Shown here piece by piece: positions 53,823 to 62,683 of a DNA stretch of 64,000 nucleotides (position 1 is the first letter of the stretch; each line of letters starts with the position of its first letter). Below the pieces are notes generated by a model that did not search any database, had not been told where the DNA came from, and worked only from the letters and a program-made list of their open reading frames with translations. The position numbers and the translations under genes are program-made. Origin of the DNA: JANXQG01 sp963804375 (lineage in GTDB: Bacteria > Planctomycetota > Planctomycetia > Pirellulales > Thermoguttaceae); contig CAWDQE010000019.1 in the NCBI GenBank assembly GCA_963804375.1, positions 186,001 through 250,000 on the forward strand, given 5' to 3'.

Positions 53823-56777
53823 TCAATTCCCTGCGATGCTTCCCGAAAAATGCTGACGGCCAGGCCGACGGCGCAGGCATGGCGCCCCACGGCGCACGCA
53901 CCACGCGCCAATCGCCGCCAAGAGCAGCGCGACGGTGCCCGGTTCCGGCACCGTCGCGATGCCGGCGGCTGGCGGCGCCGGCGGCGCCCCGGCCGCCGCG
54001 TTGAACAGCGATGTCGCCGCGCTGCCGACGGTCAAGCTCGACCCGTCGGCAAGGGCGGAACTGCCGAGCACTTCCAGCGTGCCTGCCGTGACCGTCGTGC
54101 CTCCGGCGTAACTGTTGCTGCCGCTGAGGATCAGCAGTCCGGGGCCGCTCTTGGTGATCGGTCCGGCCCCGGAGATATCGCCCGAAAGCGTCAATCGGTC
54201 GCTTGCGCCGGGCGTGGCGATCGCGGCGTCGGCGACGGTCGTCGGCGCGGCCGATTGTCCGCCTCCGACGATGCTCCCGCTGGAGACCGTCAGGCTTACC
54301 GCGGCGGGGCTGGCGCTGGCGGAAAGGGCGAGCACACCGCCGTCCAGCACGTTGATCAGCCCAAAGCGTCCGGAGCCTTGCACTGTGGCGCCGTAATTGA
54401 CGTTGGTTGTGCCGGTGACCGTGCCGTTGTTCACCAACAGGCTGTCTTGCAGGTCCAGCGCGACGCCCTCGCTCTGGCTGTCGGCGTTGAGCGTGCCGCC
54501 GGAGTTGACCGTGATCTGGCCGCCCCCGTAGCTCGTCAGGTCGGTCGCGTGATTGTCGAGCACTCCGCTGCTGGAAATCACCACCAGGCCGGCGTTGTTC
54601 CATTCGCTGACGGCGGCCGTGTTGCCGATCGTCAACGTCGCGCCGCCGTTGTTCAGGCCGCCGTCCCAGGTCAAGGGGGCGTTGTTGTTCAGTTGGCCGA
54701 CATTGGTCACGTCGATGAACGCGGCGCTGCCGTTCTGCTGGAGCACCGTGCCGGTATTGATCGTCGTGGCGTTGAAGCTGTTGGTCGAGCCCGCCATGAG
54801 CGTGTGCACGCCGGGCCCGCGGAGGAAACCGCCGTTGATCGTGGCGTTTTGATACTGCACGCTCCCGCCGAGCAAGGCGCGGACGTAGTGCGTATTCAAA
54901 TTGACGGTCGCGCCGTTGAATTGGAGCACTGCGCCGCTCTCGGCGACCAGCGCCGACGAGGCGTTATCCGCCATCACGGCCAGGGTCCCGGCGGTGACCG
55001 TAGTGCTGCCGCTATAGGTGCTCGCGCCGCTAAGGGCCAAGAGGCCGGCGCCGATCTTGGTCAGATTGCCGTTGCCGCTGATTCCGCCGGCAAGCGCCAG
55101 GGTGTTTCCGCCGGTGTCGAAGAAAATGCCGCCGCTCCCGCCGGAAACGAGCACGAAGGGAGCGGTGGCGGCAAAGGTCGTTGCGGCTTGGAGCGTCCCG
55201 CCGCTGAAATTGAAGGCCGCCGAGCCGGCGCCCTGGGACAACGCGGAAAGCGTGATCAAGCCGCCGTTGAGCGCGTAGGTCCCCACGCTGCCGTTGTTTT
55301 GGGCCAGGACGAGGCCGCCGACCGAATTCGTGCCGCCCGACTGCGTGAATACGCCGGTTCCATAGTACCCGATCGTCTCCGGGGACGCGGAAAGCAGGCC
55401 GCTGCCGCTCAGGCTGTACGTGCCGAGAGCGCCGGCGGAGAAGCCAAGGTACAGGGTATCGGAGAGCGTATTGGTCCCGCCCGACTGCGTGAAACTGCCG
55501 GTGCCGATAGCGCCCACGGTTTCGACTCCCGCGGAAAGCAGGCCGCTGCCGCCGAGTTGATACGTTCCGTAGCTGCCCGTGTTGTACCCAAGGGCGAAAT
55601 TGACGACCGAATTGGTCCCGCCCGAATGGTTGAAGCTGCCGCTGCCGGACAAGCCGATGTACTCGACGGCGGCGACGGGCAGGGACAGCAGCCCGCCCAT
55701 CAAGTTATAGGTCCCGGAGGCGCCAGTTCCGACGTACAGGAAGCCGGACACGGAATGCGTTCCGCCGGTCTGGGTGAAGCTGCCGCTGCCGGAGTAGCCG
55801 AGGTTTTCGTAAGCTACGGATAACTGGCCGATAGGGCCAAGGGTGTAGGACCCCGTGTCGCCGTAACCGATATACAGGTTGCCGGAAGAAATCGTGTGGG
55901 TCCCGCCCGACTGCGTGAAGCTGCCAGTGCCGGTATCGCCGATGTACTCGACGGCGTTGGCGCCGGGCATGGTCAGCAGCCCGTTGCCGACCAGGTTGTA
56001 CGTTCCGCTGTTGCCGTTGCCGATGGTGAGGGTATCGGACACTGAATGCGTCCCGCCCGACTGGACGAAGGTCGCATTTCCGCTGACGCCGACGGAATCG
56101 AAAACGCCCGGTAGATATCCGGCGAGCATTTGCAGGGCGCCGCTGTTGACGGACGTCGACCCGGTGCTGTTTGCGCCGGAAATCGAAACCGTGCCGGTGC
56201 CGACTATCGACAGGTTGCCGCCGCCGGTGATGCCGCTGCCGATGGTGGTGGCGCCGGCGCCGCCGACCGTGAGCGTGTATCCCTCGGTGTCGATTGTGCT
56301 GCCGTTGATCGTCAGGACGCCGACGGCGCTATTGTTGGTCCAGGACTGCGCGCCGCTCAGACTGATCGCGACCTGTTGGCCGGCGGTGGCCGAGCCGATG
56401 GTGACGGCGCCCGCACCCGGGTCGTCGGTGATGCCGCTCGTGCCCAGATTCAGCGTGCGGTCTGAGCCGCCGCCCTCGAGCAGGACGCTTGCCGTGCTGC
56501 TGAAAACCAGCCCCAGCGCCGCCTGGTTCGCATTCAAATCGACGGATTGCGGCGAGTTGACGATCGCAATATTAAAGGTTGCCGTGTCCCCGCTGCCAGG
56601 AACGGCAGCCGGGTGGGGCGTGGTTAAACTACCATTAGTGGACCAGTCCGCCGTGCTGCTCCAACTCGTGCCGGTCCCATTCCAATAGATGACGGCGCCC
56701 GACGCGCGGTGCGTGTCGATAAGCGCCACGAATGCCAGCGACAGGCCGGCAACAGAAACAAGCAATTGGCGATTCAC
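53823..56777 (-). CDS. Secreted beta-repeat protein with SGGT repeats and PEP-CTERM tail
   Basis: This 984-residue protein has a signal peptide (LLVSVAGLSLAFVALI), a first domain like those of the giants (YWNGTGTSWSSTADW), and then about seven repeats of some 40 residues built on GSFTQSGGTHSVSDTLYIG and GTYNLxGxGLLS. Autotransporter-associated strands (LTKIGAGLLALSGASTYSGS; ITKSGPGLLILSGSNSYAGG) and a PEP-CTERM signal (VPEPGTVALLLAAIGAW, then RRR) complete it. It is predicted to be exosortase-sorted to the envelope or matrix. Start GTG 56777 is chosen because AAAGGAGGGG lies about 7 bases upstream and gives a proper leader; the frame is open to 57131 but would overlap the next gene. Confidence 0.87.
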   Translation of the reverse strand: MNRQLLVSVAGLSLAFVALIDTHRASGAVIYWNGTGTSWSSTADWSTNGSLTTPHPAAVPGSGDTATFNIAIVNSPQSVDLNANQAALGLVFSSTASVLLEGGGSDRTLNLGTSGITDDPGAGAVTIGSATAGQQVAISLSGAQSWTNNSAVGVLTINGSTIDTEGYTLTVGGAGATTIGSGITGGGNLSIVGTGTVSISGANSTGSTSVNSGALQMLAGYLPGVFDSVGVSGNATFVQSGGTHSVSDTLTIGNGNSGTYNLVGNGLLTMPGANAVEYIGDTGTGSFTQSGGTHTISSGNLYIGYGDTGSYTLGPIGQLSVAYENLGYSGSGSFTQTGGTHSVSGFLYVGTGASGTYNLMGGLLSLPVAAVEYIGLSGSGSFNHSGGTNSVVNFALGYNTGSYGTYQLGGSGLLSAGVETVGAIGTGSFTQSGGTNTLSDTLYLGFSAGALGTYSLSGSGLLSASPETIGYYGTGVFTQSGGTNSVGGLVLAQNNGSVGTYALNGGLITLSALSQGAGSAAFNFSGGTLQAATTFAATAPFVLVSGGSGGIFFDTGGNTLALAGGISGNGNLTKIGAGLLALSGASTYSGSTTVTAGTLAVMADNASSALVAESGAVLQFNGATVNLNTHYVRALLGGSVQYQNATINGGFLRGPGVHTLMAGSTNSFNATTINTGTVLQQNGSAAFIDVTNVGQLNNNAPLTWDGGLNNGGATLTIGNTAAVSEWNNAGLVVISSSGVLDNHATDLTSYGGGQITVNSGGTLNADSQSEGVALDLQDSLLVNNGTVTGTTNVNYGATVQGSGRFGLINVLDGGVLALSASASPAAVSLTVSSGSIVGGGQSAAPTTVADAAIATPGASDRLTLSGDISGAGPITKSGPGLLILSGSNSYAGGTTVTAGTLEVLGSSALADGSSLTVGSAATSLFNAAAGAPPAPPAAGIATVPEPGTVALLLAAIGAWCVRRGAPCLRRRPGRQHFSGSIAGN

Positions 56778-56972
56778 GCTCCCCTCCTTTGCCTGGGAAA
56801 ACGGACGCTGTGGAAAAGAACATCCTGCAATTCTAGCGCCGCCGAGGGGAAAGGCAAAAAGGGGACTCCTGGTCCCGTGACAGGGCCCTGTGCCCCTGGG
56901 TGGCCGGCAATTGACACTCCGCTGGGTGTCCCCTACACTCGATGGAGTAGCTCTTGTTGCCGCGATCACTGA

Positions 56973-59468
56973 ATGGCCTTGCGAAAAGTGGCAGAATTCG
57001 ATCCCTATTACCAATGGCTGGCCATTCCGCCGAAGGATCAACCTCCCAACCATTACCGGCTCTTGGGGGTCGAGCTCTTCGAGACCAACGTCGACGCCAT
57101 CGCCAACGCGGCCGACCAGCGCATGACGCACGTCCGCTCGTTCCAGACCGGAAAGTACACCGATCTTTCGCAGAAATTATTGAACGAAATTGCGGCGGCG
57201 AAGATCTGCCTGCTGAATCCCGAGAAGCGGACCGCCTACGACCTGCGGTTGCGGCAGTCGATTGCGCCGCCGCTTCCTCCTTCGCCCGTGCTCGCCCCGC
57301 CAACCGGGGCACCCGGTACTCCGGGTCGCGTCGATTTTCCGAACCCGCCGCCCATCGCGCCCAGCGCCCCGGCGACGGCGACGCCTGAACCATCGTCGGA
57401 CCGGAAGCCAATCTGGCTGGGATTAGGGTTGCTTGCGGGGATGACCCTTGTTCTGGCCGTCGTTCTGATCGTCAAGCTGGGCAGAGGTGATAAGGAAGTC
57501 GCAGCGACCGAATCGAAGTCTCGGCCCACCGCTGCGGCCCCCGGCGAGATTGCGCCTGTGGGCTCGGAGCCCGCGGGCTTGGAGCCCGAGAGAGATTTCA
57601 AGGAACCTGCCAAGCCCGCCGAGCAAGGCACGGTCTTGCCCGATCCTCCGCGCCCGGAGAGTGTGAAGCCAAAACCGGGCGCAGATGCCGTGAAAGAAGT
57701 TCCCCCGGTCTCACGCCCGGCGCCGGCCACCAATCCGCCGAAGCCGGCCGATTTGCCGCCGACTGCCGGAATCACGCGCCTTCCGCCTGAGCGCGGTCCC
57801 CCAGATGCCGCGCCGGGAACCCAGCAACCGCCGCCGTCGAAGGCCTCTTTGCCTGCCGAAGAGAAACCGAAACCAAACGAACCGCAAGGACCCCCTGAAG
57901 AAAAACCGCAAAACGCGGAGCTGCCAGCTCCGCCGCCAGAAAAGCCGCACAACGCCGACGTTTCCACTCCGCCGCAAAAAAAGCCGCAGAGCGCCGAGGC
58001 GCCCGCCCCGCCGCAAGAGAAGCTGGCGGTTCCCGATGAAGCCGCGCAGAAGCAAGCCGCGGCGATGATTCGCGAGACGTACGAGACGGGCTACCCGGCT
58101 TTCGATAAACTCGGGCTTGTCTACAGGCTGCTCGACAAGGCCGAGGAAAGCAAGAGCGATCCGCCCGCGCGGTTTGCGCTCTTGCAGGAAGCCAGGAAAC
58201 TGGCAGTGGAAGCGGGCCAGGTTGAGCTGGCGTTGGACGTTATCGATTGTTTGGCAGGCGAGTACCAGGTTCGCGCCGCGGAGGCGAAAGCGGAGGTCAT
58301 CGAGCAGCTAGCCAAGAAAATTCACTCCCTGCCGCAGCGCAAGGCCATGGTCGAGTCGGCCCTGGAAGTGATGAACGAGGCGATTGCCGAGGACAACGTC
58401 GATCTCGCCCGGCAAATGGGCAAGCAGGCCAGCCAACTGGTCTGGCCGACCAAGGATCGAGTGCTCGTTCAGGAAACCGTGGCGCAGAACAAGGAGTTGG
58501 AAGCGGCGGCGAAGGCCTGCGCCGAGGCCAAGGCGGCGCTGGCCGCGCTCAAAGACAATCCGCGCGATCCCGACGCGAACCTGGTGCTGGGCAAGCACCT
58601 GTGCTTCGCCAAGGACGACTGGGAAAAGGGGCTGCCGATGTTGGCGCGGGGCAGCAACGCCGCCCTGCGGGCGCTGGCCGAGAGGGACCTGCGTGGGGCG
58701 GCAACTGTCCAAGAGCAGGTCAAGCTGGGCGATGCCTGGTGGGCGGCGCATGGCAAGCAACGGGCCGCCTACTGGTATGAAAGGGCCCTGCCCGGGCTGA
58801 AGAGCCTGGAGCGAGATCTGGTGCGGGGAAGGGTCTTCGGCGAAGCGTTTGGCCGCCGGGCGGTTGACTTGCTGGCCTGGACCGATTTTGAGCGGGACGA
58901 TGCCGACGGCAAGTGGGGCAAGTGGGCCCGGAACGGGGCGGATGCAACATGCGTTTCGTTCCCGCCGCTGTCGGAGGGCAAGCAGGATGACTGGGCAACA
59001 CTGGCCTTGCCGGTGGACGCCAGCGGCCAGTACGACTTGCAAGTATCGTTCACGCGCATCAAGGCCGGAGAGACGGAGCACGATGAGATCTTGATCGATT
59101 TTCCCGTGGGCGCCCACAACTGCGCCTTGGCGATCGGCGAGTTGGGAAGCGGGCTGGGAAACATCGACGGCAAGAACTGCTATCGGAATTCGACGACAAC
59201 ATCCAAGGTCAAACTGGTCGACGGGAGGCGATACAAGGTCTTGCTGAAAGTGCGTCGCATCGGCGACGCGGCAATGATCGACGTTGCGCTTGACGGCCAA
59301 CCCTTGATTCATTGGCAAGGCAGGGAGGCGTCGCTGAGCAATGTCAGTCCCTACATCCAGCAGGTCCCGAACCTGCCAAGGCGATTCTATCTGAGCACCC
59401 GTTCCCTGGCGACGTTCCACGCCGCGGAATTGCGGATGGTAACCGGCAAGGCCAAGTGGATTCCGTGA
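56973..59468 (+). CDS. DnaJ-like N-domain / transmembrane protein with helical and beta C-terminal domains
   Basis: This 831-residue protein has the same N domain as the gene at 50186 (FDPYYQWLAIPPKDQPPNHY, LLNEIAAAKICLLNPEKRTAYD), again without HPD. A transmembrane helix (about 146-168) precedes a long Pro/Lys/Glu-rich linker with KPQNAELPAPPPEKPHNADV-like repeats (about 170-360). A helical repeat domain (about 370-590; ARFALLQEARKLAVEAGQVE) and a final beta-sandwich (DWATLALPVDASGQYDLQVS) follow. The linker looks like an envelope-spanning stalk. The function is unknown. It is divergent from the PEP-CTERM gene across 195 bases. An alternative start is GTG 56988. Confidence 0.83.
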   Translation: MALRKVAEFDPYYQWLAIPPKDQPPNHYRLLGVELFETNVDAIANAADQRMTHVRSFQTGKYTDLSQKLLNEIAAAKICLLNPEKRTAYDLRLRQSIAPPLPPSPVLAPPTGAPGTPGRVDFPNPPPIAPSAPATATPEPSSDRKPIWLGLGLLAGMTLVLAVVLIVKLGRGDKEVAATESKSRPTAAAPGEIAPVGSEPAGLEPERDFKEPAKPAEQGTVLPDPPRPESVKPKPGADAVKEVPPVSRPAPATNPPKPADLPPTAGITRLPPERGPPDAAPGTQQPPPSKASLPAEEKPKPNEPQGPPEEKPQNAELPAPPPEKPHNADVSTPPQKKPQSAEAPAPPQEKLAVPDEAAQKQAAAMIRETYETGYPAFDKLGLVYRLLDKAEESKSDPPARFALLQEARKLAVEAGQVELALDVIDCLAGEYQVRAAEAKAEVIEQLAKKIHSLPQRKAMVESALEVMNEAIAEDNVDLARQMGKQASQLVWPTKDRVLVQETVAQNKELEAAAKACAEAKAALAALKDNPRDPDANLVLGKHLCFAKDDWEKGLPMLARGSNAALRALAERDLRGAATVQEQVKLGDAWWAAHGKQRAAYWYERALPGLKSLERDLVRGRVFGEAFGRRAVDLLAWTDFERDDADGKWGKWARNGADATCVSFPPLSEGKQDDWATLALPVDASGQYDLQVSFTRIKAGETEHDEILIDFPVGAHNCALAIGELGSGLGNIDGKNCYRNSTTTSKVKLVDGRRYKVLLKVRRIGDAAMIDVALDGQPLIHWQGREASLSNVSPYIQQVPNLPRRFYLSTRSLATFHAAELRMVTGKAKWIP

Positions 59469-59501
59469 TTCCAGGAGGCCCAAACCGAGCAGGGTGGGAC
59501 T

Positions 59502-59529
59502 GGACGGACTCGGATGTCCATCCTACGGC
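59502..59529. repeat. Dispersed short repeat, copy 2, overlapping a stop codon
   Basis: GGACGGACTCGGATGTCCAT and CCTACGGC match 52592-52620 apart from one base. On the minus strand its GCCGTAGG end provides the TAG stop of the PQQ-like gene. AGGGTGGGACTGG upstream (59491) recalls the GTAGGGTGGGACC family. Confidence 0.65.
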
Positions 59530-60815
59530 TGATGGCTCTTGGCAGCTCCGGCGGCGACGCAATAAAGGAACTCGCCGTCGCGGACGAAGATGCGGCCGCC
59601 CGCAATCGCCGCCGACGCGCCCGCGCCGAAGTCCCAGCCCCCCAGGTTGCCGCCGCCGATGATCTCGAACTTGGGCCCCGCCTTGACCACGTAGCCCTTC
59701 GCGGAGCCGACGAAGTAGATGCGGCCGTCGGCCGTGGCGATCGGACTGGCTGGCGAGGAGACGTCCTTCAGCGGTTCGGTATAGAGCACTTTGCCGGTGA
59801 GGAGATTTCGGCAGGTGAGCGCGCTCGACTCGTCGAGCCTGTAAACGTATTGGCCGTCGGCGACCGCCGAACTCCATTGGCCCTCAACGTCGGGGACCTT
59901 CCATTTCACGTGCGTCTTGGTCACGTCGCCTTTGCCGGTCGGGTCGATCGCCATTGCCAACCGGTCGTCGCCCAAGTCGGTATAGATCAGGCCGGCACTA
60001 TACAGCGGCGACGCAGCGAACCCATGCGCGGAAGTACACCACCAGATGGGCGTGCCGTCAGCCGGGTTCAAGGACTGGAGAATCTTCGAAGCCAAGATCA
60101 CCATCTGCGGCTTGCCTTGGACGTCGATCAGCAGCGGAGTCGTGTTGCACTGGGTACACGTGTTCTTGTCGCGCTTCTGTTCCCACTTCACTTCCCCGTT
60201 CCGCTTGTCCCATGCCTGCAGGGTCCCGCCGCCGCCCTGCTCCAGCAGCACGATCACCGCGTCCTGGTACAGGACCATGCTTGCGGCAATGCACGGGTTG
60301 AGGAGCGGCGGCTTCTTCAAGAATTCGTCGCTCAGCTCGCGGCGCCAGAGCAGCTTGCTGTCGATGTCCACGGCGGCCGCCACCGCCGAGCCGAACCAGC
60401 AATAGACGGCTTTCCCGTCCGTGACCGGCGTGGGCGCCGCGAATGCGCCGATGTAGGCCTGGAGCCGCCCGGGGGCGATGCGGGTGGTCCAGAGAAGTTT
60501 GCCGTCGCTGACCCGGCAACAGGAGAAATGATGTTCGGGCATTTCCTTGTTCTTCTCTTGTTCCGGGGTTTGCCTGGCCGACGTGGTGACGAAGGCGCGG
60601 TCGCCCCAGACGATGGGTGAGGAATGGCCCGAACCGGGAAGCTTGGTCTTCCACAGAAGGCCTTCGCCGGTCTTGCCGTCCCACTTCAAGGGCAGGTCCT
60701 TCTCATCGGTGGTGCCGCAGCCCGTGGGGCCGCGCCACCCCGGCCAGTCGCCCGCCCGCGCCGCGGCGACCCAGAGGATCAACCCGATGGTTGTGCACAG
60801 AATTCTTCGCTTCAT
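59523..60815 (-). CDS. Secreted PQQ-like beta-propeller protein
   Basis: This 430-residue protein has a signal peptide (RRILCTTIGLILWVAAARA) and the planctomycete opening GDWPGWRGPTGCGTTDE. Propeller blades with the PQQ-enzyme repeat pattern follow (GKLLWTTRI, GTLQAWDKRNGEVKW, SLNPADGTPIWW, TCRNLLTGKVLYTE, FLYCVAAGAA). Such proteins resemble quinoprotein dehydrogenases or the BamB assembly factor; no dehydrogenase catalytic residues are recognised, so a binding or scaffold role is as likely. CTQC is a notable Cys pair. ATG 60815 is chosen for the signal peptide, although the frame is open to 60887. It follows the two GH16 genes with a 75-base gap. Confidence 0.85.
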   Translation of the reverse strand: MKRRILCTTIGLILWVAAARAGDWPGWRGPTGCGTTDEKDLPLKWDGKTGEGLLWKTKLPGSGHSSPIVWGDRAFVTTSARQTPEQEKNKEMPEHHFSCCRVSDGKLLWTTRIAPGRLQAYIGAFAAPTPVTDGKAVYCWFGSAVAAAVDIDSKLLWRRELSDEFLKKPPLLNPCIAASMVLYQDAVIVLLEQGGGGTLQAWDKRNGEVKWEQKRDKNTCTQCNTTPLLIDVQGKPQMVILASKILQSLNPADGTPIWWCTSAHGFAASPLYSAGLIYTDLGDDRLAMAIDPTGKGDVTKTHVKWKVPDVEGQWSSAVADGQYVYRLDESSALTCRNLLTGKVLYTEPLKDVSSPASPIATADGRIYFVGSAKGYVVKAGPKFEIIGGGNLGGWDFGAGASAAIAGGRIFVRDGEFLYCVAAGAAKSHQP

Positions 60816-60890
60816 CGAGGTTTCCGTTCTCCGTGTCATGTGGTGCAGCCATGCCGGCTGCCACGGCAGGCGAGAGGCCCGCACCACCTC

Positions 60891-62669
60891 TCATTTCTTC
60901 CCCTGATAGACCCGCACGTAATCGACGTACATGTCGGCCAGGCCGTTGTAGCGGGACAGATCGACGGGCCAGCCGCCGCCCGTGGCCAGGTTGACCATGA
61001 AGAACAGCGGCTTCTGCTTGCACACCGGCAGCGTCTCGTGGCGGACCACCTCGATGTCGTCGCAGTAGTAGATGGTGTCGGTCTCGGTGATCTTGCAGCC
61101 GTAGGTGTGCGGCGCCTCGTACCAGGTCGAGGGGATGCCGAACCTGCTCATGTGACAGGGGCTCTTCGTGCGGTAAAACTTGTTGCACATGGCCTCCGCC
61201 GCCGAGCCCGGCTGGCTCCAGGCGTGCGGGGTGATCATGTAGATGTCTCTGGCGTTGGGATGTCCCGGCCCCTCGCCGCCGTAGGCCTCGAGGATGTCCA
61301 GCTCGTCGCACAGCGTGAACTTGGGGTCGCTCAGGTTATCGGTCAGCAGCCAGAAGCCTGGCCATGTCCCGATGGCGTTGGGGCCGAGGAAGCGGCTCTC
61401 GAAATAGCACGGCACCGAGACCTTGATCCCGCTGCCATCGCTCTTCACCGAGGAGATGATGCCGGAACTCTTGGTCTTGTCGCTGGCCCGGATCCGCAGG
61501 TACGTGTCCACGTGGACGAACGGGTTGCCGGGCTCGGCGCGGCTGGTGAAGCGGTGCTGGCTGAAGTCCTGCCAGCCGTGGGGCGGCTTGTGGTCGTAGT
61601 AGGCCGTCTTCTCGTTGTCGCCGCCGATGGAGAGCGGGCCGTTGAAATCGTCGGCCAGCACGACCGTCATGCCTTGGGCCGCCGGCGGCGGGTCCTTGGG
61701 CATGCCTTCGTTCCAGGAGACGCCCCCCTTGTTGTAGAGCTGCAGGTAGCAGTTGTCCTTGAGGGCCCCGTTCTGACCGCTGATCCGCACCGTGATCGGC
61801 CCGTGCGGGTAGGCGTTGGCCGGAAAGACGAACTTGCCGTTGCCCTTCGCATCGAGGGCCACCATGGCGACCGTGGAATCCGCGCCAAACCGGCCGCCTT
61901 GCTTCCAGCATTTCACGGTCACGCTCTTGAAGCCGGGGGCGGCAAGCGTGACGGGCGTGTCTCCCCGCACGTCGGAGCAATACTCCGGCGCGAGCACCGC
62001 AATCTGGCTGCCCAGGGTCTCCTCCACGCTCTTCTCGGAATCGACGCTGAGGGAATCGAAGTATAGATTGCCTTCAGCGGCCAACGGTTTCTCCATTCCG
62101 CCGGCCCGTTCCATCGGCTGACCGACGGTGAAGACGACCGTAGTAATGGGATAATCGATCTTGCCGTTCTTGTCACCGCCCCACGTCTCGTGAGGAACGT
62201 TAAGTTCAAAGATGACTTCTTTCCAACCGGTGAAGTCGATGATCCCGCCTTGGCCCGTGTTGCTGGAAAGCGACCTGTACTGGTGCGTCTTGCCCTTGGC
62301 GTCGAGCACCTGCAGCCCGTAGGAACACTTCGAGTTGTCGCCCCTCAGCCAGTAATGCAGCTTATGCACCGGGCCCTGGATCTCGACCTTGTTTGGGATG
62401 CCCAGGTATTGGAAACCCGCGGCGCCGAGGAAGTGGTAATGCAATTTGAGGCATTGCTTCCCGTCGTGCGGCTGATCGGTCGATAACTGGACCGAAGCAT
62501 TTTCGTTGGGGATGTTGACCACCCATACGCTCGGCGGCGGCGCCTTCTCGAAATCCTGGACCATCACCGGCGTGAGTTTCTGCTCCGCGGCAAAAGCGCG
62601 GCTTTCACCGCCGGGCACACCGATCGTGCCCGCGAGCACGACCAACGCCAACATTGCATGCACCTTCAT
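60891..62669 (-). CDS. Secreted GH16-family glycoside hydrolase with N-terminal binding domain
   Basis: This 592-residue protein has a signal peptide (LALVVLAGTIGVPGG), an N-terminal beta-sandwich like a carbohydrate-binding domain (about 30-210; QDFEKAPPPSVWVVNIPNEN), a short Ig-like segment (about 230-310; FKSVTVKCWKQGGRFG) and a GH16 catalytic domain (about 340-592). The family signature E-x-D-x-x-E is exact: E456-L-D458-I-L-E461, giving nucleophile and acid/base for retaining hydrolysis of beta-1,3 or beta-1,4 glucans or galactans. TWPGFWLLTD and TPHAWSQPG shape the cleft. GGAGG 7 bases upstream fixes ATG 62669. It starts 14 bases after a paralogous gene, so they are one transcription unit. 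Confidence 0.9.
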   Translation of the reverse strand: MKVHAMLALVVLAGTIGVPGGESRAFAAEQKLTPVMVQDFEKAPPPSVWVVNIPNENASVQLSTDQPHDGKQCLKLHYHFLGAAGFQYLGIPNKVEIQGPVHKLHYWLRGDNSKCSYGLQVLDAKGKTHQYRSLSSNTGQGGIIDFTGWKEVIFELNVPHETWGGDKNGKIDYPITTVVFTVGQPMERAGGMEKPLAAEGNLYFDSLSVDSEKSVEETLGSQIAVLAPEYCSDVRGDTPVTLAAPGFKSVTVKCWKQGGRFGADSTVAMVALDAKGNGKFVFPANAYPHGPITVRISGQNGALKDNCYLQLYNKGGVSWNEGMPKDPPPAAQGMTVVLADDFNGPLSIGGDNEKTAYYDHKPPHGWQDFSQHRFTSRAEPGNPFVHVDTYLRIRASDKTKSSGIISSVKSDGSGIKVSVPCYFESRFLGPNAIGTWPGFWLLTDNLSDPKFTLCDELDILEAYGGEGPGHPNARDIYMITPHAWSQPGSAAEAMCNKFYRTKSPCHMSRFGIPSTWYEAPHTYGCKITETDTIYYCDDIEVVRHETLPVCKQKPLFFMVNLATGGGWPVDLSRYNGLADMYVDYVRVYQGKK

Positions 62670-62683
62670 ACTTGATCCTCCGA

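Noticed and set aside
56778..57131. N-terminal extension of the third PEP-CTERM protein
   Set aside because: It would overlap the DnaJ-like gene and lacks a leader. GTG 56777 has a strong ribosome site and signal peptide.
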